Positions 17,933 through 27,025 of a stretch of DNA of 64,000 bases are shown here, piece by piece (the first letter of the stretch is position 1; the number at the start of each line of letters is the position of its first letter). The notes below the pieces were generated by a model that had not been told where the DNA came from, searched no databases, and saw nothing but the letters and a program-made list of their open reading frames with translations. The stretch comes from Leptospira venezuelensis. GTDB lineage: Bacteria; Spirochaetota; Leptospiria; Leptospirales; Leptospiraceae. The translations under genes and the position numbers were made by a program. The stretch covers positions 620,001-684,000 of the forward strand of contig NZ_NETS01000011.1 in NCBI RefSeq assembly GCF_002150035.1, written 5' to 3'.

Positions 17933-19000
17933 CTAAGCAAACCTCTCTGGCTCAGGCTCTGATGGTCTTTTGGAATGAAAAAATTTCTGTTCCTTCCTTT
18001 TCTTCTCTTTATTAGAGCAATACTCCTCTATCAAGCTTTTGTCTTTACTAAAGCTCATTTTTCCATCTGGCGATATATCTACAACAAGGCAAAATTCTTC
18101 TTCTCCTAAATTGAAAATATTTTCTTCTACTACGTACTTCTTATACTGCTCCAATGCTTCTTCATGTGGATGCCCATGCTTGCTTTCCTTAGGAGCACTT
18201 ATGACTAAATATTCTGGCCTTATTGAATCCATATGTTCAAGATAAACATCAAGGTCTACGTCACCGTTTTCCCAAAAAAAGTCTTTCGATCCATGATGCG
18301 AAGCGCTAAGAATTTCGCTTTTCAAAATGCCATTATGATATTCCACAATATGGTTTTTCCAAGCAATACAGTTCGAATCACCGGTAATAAGGATGGATTT
18401 TTCCGGATTTCCGTACGTAAATTTTATTACTCCGCAATATTCATGGATACGAGCATAATGCGTTTCTGCATTTTCATCTTCAATGTCATCTTTTACATAT
18501 TCTGCGGGAGCTAAAACTTGATATGAGATACTTCCAAGTTCCCTAATGACATCTTTTTCATCTTTCGAATTTCTTACTTTGTTTTTTGAATTTGTACCTT
18601 TTAGAAGAAAAACCTTGTCAGTACCCAATTGATTGATTACATCTTTCATTTCCTCAAAAGAAGACTTATGATCTCCCTTAGGTGTGTGGCCTGAATGCCA
18701 TAATTCACTGATACCAAATCTTTCTTGAATTTCTTTGACCTTAGCGTTGTGGTCTTTATGAGGATGAGTGTTGATATAATAATCTAAGGATTCACCACCT
18801 AATAAATCCTCTAACATTTCAATCAGATCGACTCCGTCGACTGATGTATCTATGTTTGAATCTATGAGTGCATACTTATGTGCCCCATCTTTATTAGGAA
18901 TTGCGAGCAAAGTGCTCTCCCCTTGCCCCACGTTTAAAAAGATAATTCGAAACGTATCCGACTTTTCTGGCTTAATTACTTCAACTGCTACATTCTTCAT
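17933..19000 (-). CDS. Metallo-beta-lactamase-fold hydrolase
   Basis: A 355-aa protein with the MBL metal site: THPHKDH (His79, His81, Asp83, His84), LITGDSN (Asp208) and SASHHGSKD (His235/236). The N-terminal VGQGEST and the GD...SHHGS spacing resemble the soluble ComEC/Rec2 C-terminal domain class, which acts on nucleic acids or phosphoesters. No membrane helices are present. The C-terminus is Lys/Glu-rich. It is the first gene of the minus-strand operon, immediately under the palindromic operator. MBL genes beside E1/E2/JAB genes have been noted in comparative surveys (from memory). Substrate unknown. Confidence 0.85.
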   Translation of the reverse strand: MKNVAVEVIKPEKSDTFRIIFLNVGQGESTLLAIPNKDGAHKYALIDSNIDTSVDGVDLIEMLEDLLGGESLDYYINTHPHKDHNAKVKEIQERFGISELWHSGHTPKGDHKSSFEEMKDVINQLGTDKVFLLKGTNSKNKVRNSKDEKDVIRELGSISYQVLAPAEYVKDDIEDENAETHYARIHEYCGVIKFTYGNPEKSILITGDSNCIAWKNHIVEYHNGILKSEILSASHHGSKDFFWENGDVDLDVYLEHMDSIRPEYLVISAPKESKHGHPHEEALEQYKKYVVEENIFNLGEEEFCLVVDISPDGKMSFSKDKSLIEEYCSNKEKKRKEQKFFHSKRPSEPEPERFA

Positions 19001-19040
19001 GCTCCAATTCTAGCTCCATTTAATTACTGAACTTTAGACA

Positions 19041-19067
19041 AAATATATCAGTCTAACTGATATATTT
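19041..19067. promoter_or_regulatory. 12-3-12 palindromic operator between XRE gene and E2-E1 operon
   Basis: AAATATATCAGT (19041-19052), spacer CTA and ACTGATATATTT (19056-19067) form a perfect palindrome in the 137-nt gap between the divergent MBL gene (start 19000) and XRE gene (start 19138). Size and symmetry fit a dimeric XRE repressor. From here the repressor could control the operon and its own gene. Confidence 0.7.
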
Positions 19068-19137
19068 CACTAGTTTTTTTTCATAGATATTCTAAAAAAT
19101 TACTTGAAATTCCGAATTATGTCTCATTCTTAACTCG

Positions 19138-19494
19138 ATGGAACCTTCATGGATTGTAAGTTTAAATCAATCTATTGGTCGAAATGTCCGAAATTATAGA
19201 AAGGACCGGAAGATTTCTGTAGAAAATATAGCAAAAATGGTATCCCTATCTAAATCCTCAATCGTCCAGATTGAAAGAGGGCAACAAGCTACGCCGGTTC
19301 ATAAGCTATATTTGATTGCAGAGGCATTAAATTGTAGTATATTTGATTTACTACCCTCTATGGAGGATTTTAAGCGTTCTAAAAATAGCAATGTAGATTC
19401 TCAGTCTTTGAAAAGAATAAAAGACGATGAATTGAAGAGAATTCTCAAAACAATTTCAAAAGGAAAAACTAGTGCGCGGAAGAAAAAATCCTGA
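19138..19494 (+). CDS. XRE-family transcriptional regulator
   Basis: A 118-aa protein with a Cro/C1-type helix-turn-helix at about residues 11-66 (IGRNVRNYRKDRKISVENIA, SKSSIVQIERG) and a short Ser/Lys-rich tail. It is divergent from the E2-E1 operon and overlaps the ImmA/IrrE gene by 23 nt. The perfect palindrome upstream is the probable binding site. By analogy with ImmR/ImmA and DdrO/IrrE, it likely represses the operon and is inactivated by the protease encoded next to it. Confidence 0.85.
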   Translation: MEPSWIVSLNQSIGRNVRNYRKDRKISVENIAKMVSLSKSSIVQIERGQQATPVHKLYLIAEALNCSIFDLLPSMEDFKRSKNSNVDSQSLKRIKDDELKRILKTISKGKTSARKKKS

Positions 19495-20014
19495 GCGAAT
19501 CGCGGAATTATTTTTAGAAGAGAATAATATAACCAAGTATCCAGTTAATATAAAAAAATTAATTAAGAAAGCTGGACTCCAATTAGTTGAAATGGAATTA
19601 CCTGGAGATGTTTCAGGCATTCTTGAAGTGAATGGGAAAGAATATACAGTTTTTGTTCATGAAAAACATCATGAACATAGACAGCGTTTTACAATGGCGC
19701 ATGAATTAGGGCATTTCTTAATTCATCAACCGAAAGCAACTCACATCGATCGTAAATCTTTCTTCAGAAGTCCATCTTCTTCAGAAGCGCTGAATTATGA
19801 AGAAATAGAGGCGAATCGATTTGCAGCTTCGCTATTAATGCCGAAGGAATGGGTGATTAAAGAAATTAATCACTTTGCCTCTCTACATGGTGGAGACCTA
19901 ATTGATAATGATCAAGATTTAATAGAGTACCTCGCTGACGAATTCGACGTGAGTTACGCAGCAATGGCCTTTCGAATTCAAAACATCGGAATCTTTAAAG
20001 GATTCTTTAGTTAA
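19472..20014 (+). CDS. ImmA/IrrE-family zinc metallopeptidase
   Basis: A 180-aa protein from a GTG inside the XRE gene. The zinc motif HELGHFLIH (HExxH) lies at about residues 76-84, with a downstream EEIEANRFAASLLMP segment supplying the third ligand, as usual for the ImmA/IrrE family (DUF955). These proteases cut their partner XRE repressor on a stress or infection signal. Coupling to the XRE gene and the divergent conjugation operon suggest an induction switch. What activates it is not visible. Confidence 0.88.
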   Translation: MRGRKNPERIAELFLEENNITKYPVNIKKLIKKAGLQLVEMELPGDVSGILEVNGKEYTVFVHEKHHEHRQRFTMAHELGHFLIHQPKATHIDRKSFFRSPSSSEALNYEEIEANRFAASLLMPKEWVIKEINHFASLHGGDLIDNDQDLIEYLADEFDVSYAAMAFRIQNIGIFKGFFS

Positions 20015-20082
20015 TAATGCTATTATTTAAACTTCGCATGACGTTGGAATTACTTTCGTTGCGCTTCAGCATATTAACTTTC

Positions 20083-20103
20083 AACTTCCGAGAAGAGGAA
20101 GTT
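20083..20103. terminator. Hairpin between convergent genes
   Basis: AACTTCC (20083-20089), a 7-nt loop and GGAAGTT (20097-20103), flanked by T-rich sequence on both strands, lie between the ImmA gene stop (20014) and the convergent STAND gene stop (20194). It could end both transcripts. Confidence 0.5.
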
Positions 20104-20193
20104 TTCAGAAGTAATAATATTAATATATTATAATTAAATGGCTACCATCCGAGACACAGCCAATCTCATCTTCTTTATTGCACAATATTCATA

Positions 20194-23100
20194 TTAAATT
20201 TTTTCTTTTTTCTTATTTGAATTCTTAGTTTTATGCCCCCCTTTTAAGGTCAAATCTATGCCAATCACAAGAACAGCTTCGATGCTTTTTTTGCTTTCCT
20301 CAATAAATCCTTTAGCTAAGGTGTTTAGCTCATCAACAACTTGCACAAATCCAATTTTTTCACCAGTAGATGGACTATCCCAATTCCTTGTGGATCTATT
20401 AAACAAAATATAAATACCATACTTTGAATTTTTATCGAGAAGATACTTCCCAATAAGTTGATCCCTTAAGCCCTTGATTAAGTTTAAAAAGGATAAATTT
20501 TCAACAACTTTCAACTCCAAGGTAATCGACCCTGATATTCGATTATTAATTAATCTTAAATCCGTCCTATTACCGTCTGAAAATTGTATTTCTTGTTCGA
20601 CTCTATAGTTACCGCGAGATAGGTCTTCAAGCCTATTTTTCAAATGATTTCGAATATCTGCTTCAAGTACAGAGATAAGTAATTTTGCTTCACTACTTTC
20701 TCCAAGTTCCAAAGCACTCTTTATCTCAAAAACATGATCCATTGATAGCTCATGCAAATCACCTAAACTTTCAGGCTTCCGAACATTTCCTTTTTCAAAT
20801 TCCAGAATGTCATCAAGCTTCTGAAAGTATCTCTCAGAATCATTTTCCGCTCTCTCTCGCGCCATTCTAAGGAAATTTGGTCTCAATTCAATCACAGGAT
20901 GAATTTCGGATAACTCTATTAGCTTGTTATATGTTTCTTCACCTGGAATGTCACATAGATAAGATAAAATAAACCCTCTACTCATTTGCTCTTCATCGCG
21001 AATATCAACTTGGTGCGGAACTCCTTCTAGTCGAATATTATCCTCCTCATATTTAATAAACTCATACGAAAGCTTGTATAATGAATAAACATTTTCAGAA
21101 CTCAACCTTCCAATATCGAAAGTAGCTCGGGTTCGATTACAAAGAGAACGGATAAAATTCCCTACTATTTCCTTCTGATTTACAACAACTTGGGACCTCA
21201 CATAATTCTCGAACCTATTAATTCCGCTTTCCGGATCAACTGTTACTAGTAAACAAAACCAAAATATTCTTAAGTCAAGACGATCAGTAACCAATCTCCT
21301 TTCCGCTATGTTAATTAATATTGTTCGATCATAGTCGCTCAGCTTAATTAGACATCGCGTAGCATCAGTCAAAAGTCTAATATTCTCAATCGGGATTTCG
21401 TATAATAATTTAAGAATTTTGTTCTTTATGGATTGTTTCAATTCATCAAAGGAACTGGAAATAGCATGCAGCAAGAAATCAAAAATTGAATCTTGCTCTT
21501 CCGCAGGAAGCTTCATTTCATACTCGATTTCCCTAAGAAGTAATACTTCAACCTCCTTTGAATAATTTAAATAAAGGCTCTCAAACCAGTTCGGGAAATG
21601 GTATTCTAAAAACGCATATCGACAGAGTAGTTCAACTTCCGCAACATTCAAGTTTTTGAAAAAAACGTTAGAATGAAAAACTTCAAATCCTATTCCAATT
21701 AAAGCATATTTCCTTAAATAATGATTATCCGATTTTATTCTTTCAGATCTGAAGGAAGGCTTTAATAATCTCCAGAGCTGCATTGAAATTCTTGCATAAT
21801 TTTCTACAAATTCATCTCCAAAATTTTCCTTAAGAATTTCAACATTCTCCGATTGAAAATCAAATTTGGGGTCGACCTCATATTGGAGCTTACCTAATGC
21901 AATTTCTATTGCTTGCAGATCGAGGTCTCCAACTTTCGAATTTTGAAAAATCATTTCGATACTCTTTTTGACTTCCGCCTGTCTTTGAAGATTTCTTTTT
22001 TCTGAATTTATATTTATTTGCGATCTTTTTCCCCAAGCGCGTTCTGACCTTCTATAATTACGTTGCTCTTTTACTATCTTAATTAATTCTTCCTTTAATT
22101 CTATATTGTCCTTAACATTATCTTTTAAAATTTGATTGTTCTTTTTATTTTTATACTTTAGGTACAAGAGATAAGAGATTCTTAAAGCTAGCTTCCTTTT
22201 CTTAATATCCACCTGCTCTTGAAATGATCTAATAGCTAAATCAAACGATATTTTCCCAATTTCCCATAACGAATGGTGAATGAAATAAATGTTGGATATG
22301 GTAGGTTCAGGAAAATCTTTTTTCCCTTCCCGTTCATTCTTCACAAAAAATAGATCACAATCTTGCCAAATTAAATCCAATGCCAATCGTTCATTTAAGA
22401 GAATGAGTTCTTTAAGCTCCCCTCTGTTTTCAAAACCCGAGTGATCATCCGTCCATAAAGAACAAAATAAAATTAATTTGATTAATTCCTTGTTATTATC
22501 GTTTAAATTTCTTTTCTTAATAATATAAGCGCATAGTAATCTTGTCGGCTCTCGAAACCAGCTAAATTCTGAAGAATTTTGGACTTCAATGGCGATATTT
22601 ACAGATTCTTTATATACAATGGAATTAATACCACTGACCAAATTAATTAAGCCTATTTGATTTAACTTAGTAAAATATTTAACAAATACATCTCGAAAAC
22701 GAGCATTTTCTTTAAACGTTAATGATCTAACATTCGAAAGAAATTCAAGCATTAATTCAACTTTTAGAGAGGCGGACGAAAAACAATCAATACACTCTAA
22801 AATTAAAGATATTTTATATTTATCCTTTTTTAAAAGACTTCCCAATACATTTTCTTGGAAAGCAATATCTGGTAATGTAGAAATGTATCGTATACAAACA
22901 ATTCTTGAATATTCATCAAAATTATCATTATTAACTATTTCTAAAGCTATTTCGGCACATTCCGTATATTCACCTTGCCATATCAAACGAAGTAAGAATT
23001 CCCGAATTTCTTTATTTTCTAAATAATCAACCAGAAGCTCTTTTACTTCGTTGCCTATATTAGAATTTGTCGCGAAGCGACGAATTGAAAAAATATCAAA

Positions 23101-24450
23101 TCCAAACCGACCAAAAGGTTTATTACTATACTTCCGACAGAATTCTCTTAAAATTAATATTTTAGTATTTGGATTATATTCGGAAGGACTCCCTTCAGTT
23201 AAGAGCACTTCTGGGGCAATTTGCAAAACTTTGTCGAAAATCTCCGGTTTTTCTTGTGCAATCCAAGCACAGATCGCTTTTAATCCCGGTGCAATAAATT
23301 CTTCAGAGTATTTTTTCTTAAAAAGTATTTCTTCAATTTTATATTTTGAACTTCTTGCTTCATATAATCTAAGGAACCATTTGGCTGCCAAATATTCTCG
23401 AGGTATTCTGTGATAAAAGGCAACTGTCCCGTAGATGGCAGGACTAAATATCGGACGAGCTAATAATCGGTTTAATTTATCTTTTTCCCAATCTGGAAAA
23501 AGCTTTTGTATATTTAAGCCTGAAATTGAACTTTCACACTCTGGCAATTTAATTTTCGGAATTCCTGTCAAGGTAACCCCACCCGCCAATTTTTGAACAC
23601 CTTCCTTAAGCTCATTTAATGATAAATTATCATGATAGGTTTCATTTGATTCTCCTAAGCGAAGTTCAATATTATTTTCTAGTAAAGCAACATACCCTCC
23701 GATCTTATGATTTTTCATCCAATATTGAGCAAGCTCTTCAAGGTCAATTGGTCTCTTTAAAAATAAATTTGCTCCTTTTAGATCTACTTCGTGTAAAAAT
23801 TGATCAATTTTATTCACACCAATAAATTGTAAAAATTCTCGAATCATTCGATCGTCCAGATCCATTAGATTCACAATCAACAATTCTAATGGAATACTTT
23901 CATCTAGTCCGGTCTTAAATTGGCTTAGTGCATTGATATGACTGGAATAAACTTTCCTAAAATCCTCTTTGGTTCTCCATTCACTTACTCGACTAGTAAT
24001 ATAAATATTTGACTGGTTTATTTTTGAACCTAATATTTGATAAAATTTTCTCAAAGCGATATCGAAATTGGTTCTGCTAATCAACTTTGCTTCGTCAACT
24101 GAATCTAGAAAAATCCAGCCTTGAGTTTCAGAATTTTTCCATTCTTGAAATTCTCGAATAGAACCAACCACAAACGAATAATCAAAATTCGACGGTATGC
24201 TTTCGATCTTAATGCAAAATGAATATTTACCTTGCTCTTTTAATTCTTGAGCTTTATTAATCAATTCTACTGTCTTTCCAGTTCCAGCTTCTGACAATAT
24301 AACGACAAGTTTATTACTAAGCAAATTTTCCCAAGATAATATAACCGAATTAAATCCTATATGATAATCTTCATAATAACTACCGAAGCTTTCATCTTTC
24401 TCAATTAAACAGAACTCTCTATTTAGATTTATATAATTAATAGGACTCAA
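20194..24450 (-). CDS. NACHT/STAND-type ATPase with C-terminal PD-(D/E)XK-like nuclease
   Basis: A 1418-aa protein. The N-terminal NTPase has a P-loop (SEAGTGKT, 53-60), Walker B (WIFLDSVDE, 112-120) and a sensor-like ITSRVSEW (151-158). A long helical region, probably HEAT/TPR-like repeats, fills about residues 250-1250. Near the C-terminus, Asp1297, ELK (1312-1314) and LRDQLIGKY (1329-1337) match the D-(E/Q)xK-QxxxY pattern of restriction-type nucleases. Such NTPases sense phage proteins through their repeats and trigger an effector. The effector at the C-terminus is unlike Avs proteins I recall, where it is N-terminal. A trypsin-like protease gene lies 109 nt upstream on the same strand. 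The nuclease call is moderate. Confidence 0.72.
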   Translation of the reverse strand: MSPINYINLNREFCLIEKDESFGSYYEDYHIGFNSVILSWENLLSNKLVVILSEAGTGKTVELINKAQELKEQGKYSFCIKIESIPSNFDYSFVVGSIREFQEWKNSETQGWIFLDSVDEAKLISRTNFDIALRKFYQILGSKINQSNIYITSRVSEWRTKEDFRKVYSSHINALSQFKTGLDESIPLELLIVNLMDLDDRMIREFLQFIGVNKIDQFLHEVDLKGANLFLKRPIDLEELAQYWMKNHKIGGYVALLENNIELRLGESNETYHDNLSLNELKEGVQKLAGGVTLTGIPKIKLPECESSISGLNIQKLFPDWEKDKLNRLLARPIFSPAIYGTVAFYHRIPREYLAAKWFLRLYEARSSKYKIEEILFKKKYSEEFIAPGLKAICAWIAQEKPEIFDKVLQIAPEVLLTEGSPSEYNPNTKILILREFCRKYSNKPFGRFGFDIFSIRRFATNSNIGNEVKELLVDYLENKEIREFLLRLIWQGEYTECAEIALEIVNNDNFDEYSRIVCIRYISTLPDIAFQENVLGSLLKKDKYKISLILECIDCFSSASLKVELMLEFLSNVRSLTFKENARFRDVFVKYFTKLNQIGLINLVSGINSIVYKESVNIAIEVQNSSEFSWFREPTRLLCAYIIKKRNLNDNNKELIKLILFCSLWTDDHSGFENRGELKELILLNERLALDLIWQDCDLFFVKNEREGKKDFPEPTISNIYFIHHSLWEIGKISFDLAIRSFQEQVDIKKRKLALRISYLLYLKYKNKKNNQILKDNVKDNIELKEELIKIVKEQRNYRRSERAWGKRSQININSEKRNLQRQAEVKKSIEMIFQNSKVGDLDLQAIEIALGKLQYEVDPKFDFQSENVEILKENFGDEFVENYARISMQLWRLLKPSFRSERIKSDNHYLRKYALIGIGFEVFHSNVFFKNLNVAEVELLCRYAFLEYHFPNWFESLYLNYSKEVEVLLLREIEYEMKLPAEEQDSIFDFLLHAISSSFDELKQSIKNKILKLLYEIPIENIRLLTDATRCLIKLSDYDRTILINIAERRLVTDRLDLRIFWFCLLVTVDPESGINRFENYVRSQVVVNQKEIVGNFIRSLCNRTRATFDIGRLSSENVYSLYKLSYEFIKYEEDNIRLEGVPHQVDIRDEEQMSRGFILSYLCDIPGEETYNKLIELSEIHPVIELRPNFLRMARERAENDSERYFQKLDDILEFEKGNVRKPESLGDLHELSMDHVFEIKSALELGESSEAKLLISVLEADIRNHLKNRLEDLSRGNYRVEQEIQFSDGNRTDLRLINNRISGSITLELKVVENLSFLNLIKGLRDQLIGKYLLDKNSKYGIYILFNRSTRNWDSPSTGEKIGFVQVVDELNTLAKGFIEESKKSIEAVLVIGIDLTLKGGHKTKNSNKKKEKI

Positions 24451-24559
24451 ACTTTACGTCTCCGCACGACTATCATCAGATAACAGGTATTCAAATATTA
24501 GCCAAACAATTACTTTACTTTCTATGCCCGAAGATTCCTCTTCTTCTGTTTTCCAGAAG

Positions 24560-25435
24560 CTAAATTAATCGTATTAAACTATTAATTTCGAAATCGAACT
24601 CCATTCCTAATTTCACCTTAAACACTTCCAATACAAGATTTGCGCGTAGAGTTACAAGAGCATTCAAACTATTTTCATAATACTCTATAAGGACTCCGGA
24701 TAATCTAGGGACAACTGGTTCCTTAATTTTATAAAAAACTTTTGGAATTAACCAAAGACCACAACCTGAACATCCTCTTGGAAATTTCCCAGTAACAATT
24801 CCAATGGCTGGGTCAATAACCTGCTCTCTATCATATTCGACTAACAAGTGCGAATTCCTATGGATTCCTAACTTATCATATAAGCTCTTATCTTTATGCT
24901 CAGGGTTCGTAAAAATAAAAGGTTTACTTTTAATTTCTCGAGTTCTCTTATCGATTTTAGTATTCGAATTCGGATACCCATAAAGAAAATAGGTTTGAGG
25001 CTTTTCAATAGCCGGATTAAAGTCAATATTATCAATCTTCATAAATTCATAGATTTCATAAATTTTCTTTAAGACTTCTGAATCAATCTCAATTATTCCA
25101 AGATCGATTCGTGACTCTCCAATATCTTTTGATCCAGCGGTTTTAAAAATTCGCCAATTGCCGTCAAGAGGTAGATTCACATCATCTTTATAATAAAAGA
25201 AAAGATTTTCATTATACCATTCTAAAGTATGAGCCGTTGTGATTACGAAATACCGATCATTATGTGAAAACAATAATGATGTTGATGCCAAGTCTACATA
25301 ACCCTTGTCATTCATGTAAAACAAAGGCATTGTAAATTTATTTATTTCAAAGACTCCTTGCTTCGTAATATCAGCAACGTATTGTCGCATACTTAAGAGC
25401 TCGTTACTATTAGACATTTTTTGTAGCTTATCCAA
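24560..25435 (-). CDS. Trypsin-like serine protease partner of the STAND ATPase
   Basis: A 291-aa protein with the chymotrypsin-fold triad: His69 in VITTAHTLEW, Asp111 in RIDLGIIEI and Ser223 in RGCSGCGLW. There is no signal peptide, so it is cytosolic, unlike most trypsin-like proteases. It is upstream of and co-directional with the STAND ATPase. Type 1 AVAST operons pair a cytosolic trypsin-like protease with a STAND NTPase (from memory), making a defence role plausible. The target is unknown. Confidence 0.75.
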   Translation of the reverse strand: MDKLQKMSNSNELLSMRQYVADITKQGVFEINKFTMPLFYMNDKGYVDLASTSLLFSHNDRYFVITTAHTLEWYNENLFFYYKDDVNLPLDGNWRIFKTAGSKDIGESRIDLGIIEIDSEVLKKIYEIYEFMKIDNIDFNPAIEKPQTYFLYGYPNSNTKIDKRTREIKSKPFIFTNPEHKDKSLYDKLGIHRNSHLLVEYDREQVIDPAIGIVTGKFPRGCSGCGLWLIPKVFYKIKEPVVPRLSGVLIEYYENSLNALVTLRANLVLEVFKVKLGMEFDFEINSLIRLI

Positions 25436-25504
25436 AATTTTCCTTTTCTAAAATACCTGGGTACCTTTTGTCAGATTAGTCCGTTTTGGATTGGTTAAAA
25501 AATA

Positions 25505-26164
25505 ATGTCAATCAGATCTAACGTTATAAGAATTGAAGAATATCAAAATCGTAGAAGCAAAGGACCACGTGACTCGGAACCAGAAACCGGTATAATGCTC
25601 GGAAAGGGACTGACGGATCAGACAATGGTTGAATTGACTCGGAAGTTTTCAACTCCTGTAACTGAAAGAGATTTTCGTAACCGCGCCCTATTCTCCCTAA
25701 TGAGCAAAACAGGGCTTAGAGCTAAAGAAATTGTTTCTCTTCGCTTCTCCCAATTGTTTCAATCTCCTTCCAGTGAAATGCTAATCACTTATATTAAGAA
25801 AGGTGGACGAAGAGGCTTTTCAGTTATAGCAGAGGAAACATTACTTTTTCTTAAAGAATATCATTCTTGGTTTAAGGAGAAGCATGACTATTTTATTCTT
25901 TCTCTTTCCGGGAGGAACCAATCTGCCCGCTCTAACCTAAGCACACGAGGGCTTCAGCTGATTGTCAATTCTTGGGGAGTAACTACTTGTAGTGGTCGGC
26001 TCGTACATCCCCATTCGCTTCGCCATACATTAGGGGCCAAGCTTCTTGAAACCGCCGGATCAATCGCTGCTCAAAAGGTTTTAGGTCATTCGACACCAGT
26101 TACCACTTCTAAGTATTACACAAAACCCTACTTTGATGCTTCTAAGTTTCTTACCTGGGAATAA
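25505..26164 (+). CDS. Minimal tyrosine recombinase/integrase
   Basis: A 219-aa catalytic-domain-type recombinase. Catalytic residues are present: Arg72 in TGLRAKE, Lys98/99, HPHSLRHT (His170, Arg173), His195 in VLGHST and Tyr204/205 in TSKYY. The N-terminal core-binding domain is reduced to about 40-50 residues, so it is much shorter than XerC/D or phage integrases. A truncated paralogue lies at 29072-29617, and both begin MSIxSNVI. It is likely the integration or resolution enzyme of the mobile segment to its right. Confidence 0.85.
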   Translation: MSIRSNVIRIEEYQNRRSKGPRDSEPETGIMLGKGLTDQTMVELTRKFSTPVTERDFRNRALFSLMSKTGLRAKEIVSLRFSQLFQSPSSEMLITYIKKGGRRGFSVIAEETLLFLKEYHSWFKEKHDYFILSLSGRNQSARSNLSTRGLQLIVNSWGVTTCSGRLVHPHSLRHTLGAKLLETAGSIAAQKVLGHSTPVTTSKYYTKPYFDASKFLTWE

Positions 26165-26171
26165 AGAAAGA

Positions 26172-26561
26172 ATGACCTTACTTGAAAAGATAGAAACCAA
26201 CTCCGTTCAAGAATTGATCGAATCTGGAGAAATTGTAAGCCTCATGATTCCTCCTTATAGATATCGAGTCGAAGAATTCTATAATTGTCAGGTATACGTT
26301 TCCAAAACTGTTTGGTCCGAGTTAAATACGGTATATAGCAAATCACGAGACAAAAAATCTCCTACTCGAATAGTTTATAACCTAATGGCTGGTAGCACAG
26401 GCCGAGTAATCGACGAAGTAGAAGAGAAGATAGAAATATTCTTAGTTTATTTCAAAGGCCTATTACCCTCTCTAAATAGATACAGAGCGTTTAGGAAAAT
26501 TTCATTACCGAAAGATTCGGAGGATCAATACTTACTGATTCTCAGCATAAACGAAGACTAA
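26172..26561 (+). CDS. Hypothetical protein downstream of the recombinase
   Basis: I prefer the ATG at 26172 (129 aa) because the frame's earlier start at 26133 overlaps the recombinase gene by 32 nt. The protein has alternating strands and helices with no signal peptide or known motif. It is probably co-transcribed with the recombinase. A toxin or accessory role cannot be supported. Confidence 0.5.
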   Translation: MTLLEKIETNSVQELIESGEIVSLMIPPYRYRVEEFYNCQVYVSKTVWSELNTVYSKSRDKKSPTRIVYNLMAGSTGRVIDEVEEKIEIFLVYFKGLLPSLNRYRAFRKISLPKDSEDQYLLILSINED

Positions 26562-26626
26562 CTTCTTTTTTATTATAATTTAAGTTTTTTCCTTTCGGTA
26601 TTTTACTGTTTTCGAATATTATTTCG

Positions 26627-27025
26627 GTGACTGAAATAAGAAATCAAAAACACCAATGGCTCCAAATAAATGAAGAAGGCTTAAAGATCTTCAATGAGAT
26701 TCTCCGCTCCTTAATTGCCTTCCATGAAATGATCTATGGAAACACTAAAGCCTCAGACGAAACCTGGATATTTAAAAAGAGACTTGTTGAATCTACCAAT
26801 CCCTTAGTTGCAATAAAGAAATTTGGAGACTATGAATACTTAGTCTTCGCCAAGATTCAAGATAAGTACAACTCCTGGATCCACATTGATGGAATACAAA
26901 TGGAAAGAATAGAATTAGAAAAGATTGGGACACAAAAGCATGATGTTTTCAATATTCTCAATATGACTGACATCTACACGAATCATTGTGAGCCGTATGC
27001 TGGGGAAATACCAGAAGACGTCTAA
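26627..27025 (+). CDS. Hypothetical protein
   Basis: A 132-aa soluble protein from a GTG, with no recognisable domain. It follows the previous gene by 65 nt on the same strand. Aromatic-rich segments (KHQWLQINEEGLKIF, KYNSWIHIDG) suggest a folded small domain. Low functional information; kept as a gene because the length and composition look coding. Confidence 0.45.
   Translation: MTEIRNQKHQWLQINEEGLKIFNEILRSLIAFHEMIYGNTKASDETWIFKKRLVESTNPLVAIKKFGDYEYLVFAKIQDKYNSWIHIDGIQMERIELEKIGTQKHDVFNILNMTDIYTNHCEPYAGEIPEDV

Noticed and set aside
12959..19000. Canonical type II CBASS
   Set aside because: The E2-E1 fusion and JAB protein fit Cap2/Cap3, but no CD-NTase (GS...DxD nucleotidyltransferase) is encoded in or beside the operon, and the MBL-fold protein takes its place.
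17933..19000. ComEC competence protein
   Set aside because: The MBL motifs resemble the ComEC C-terminal domain, but there are no membrane helices or competence domain; it is a stand-alone soluble protein in a conjugation operon.
19138..20014. Toxin-antitoxin pair
   Set aside because: The second gene is an ImmA/IrrE metalloprotease with HExxH, and the pair sits at a divergent palindromic promoter, which fits a regulatory switch better than a toxin.
26172..27025. Toxin-antitoxin module after the recombinase
   Set aside because: The two small proteins have no recognisable toxin fold, overlap or DNA-binding motif.
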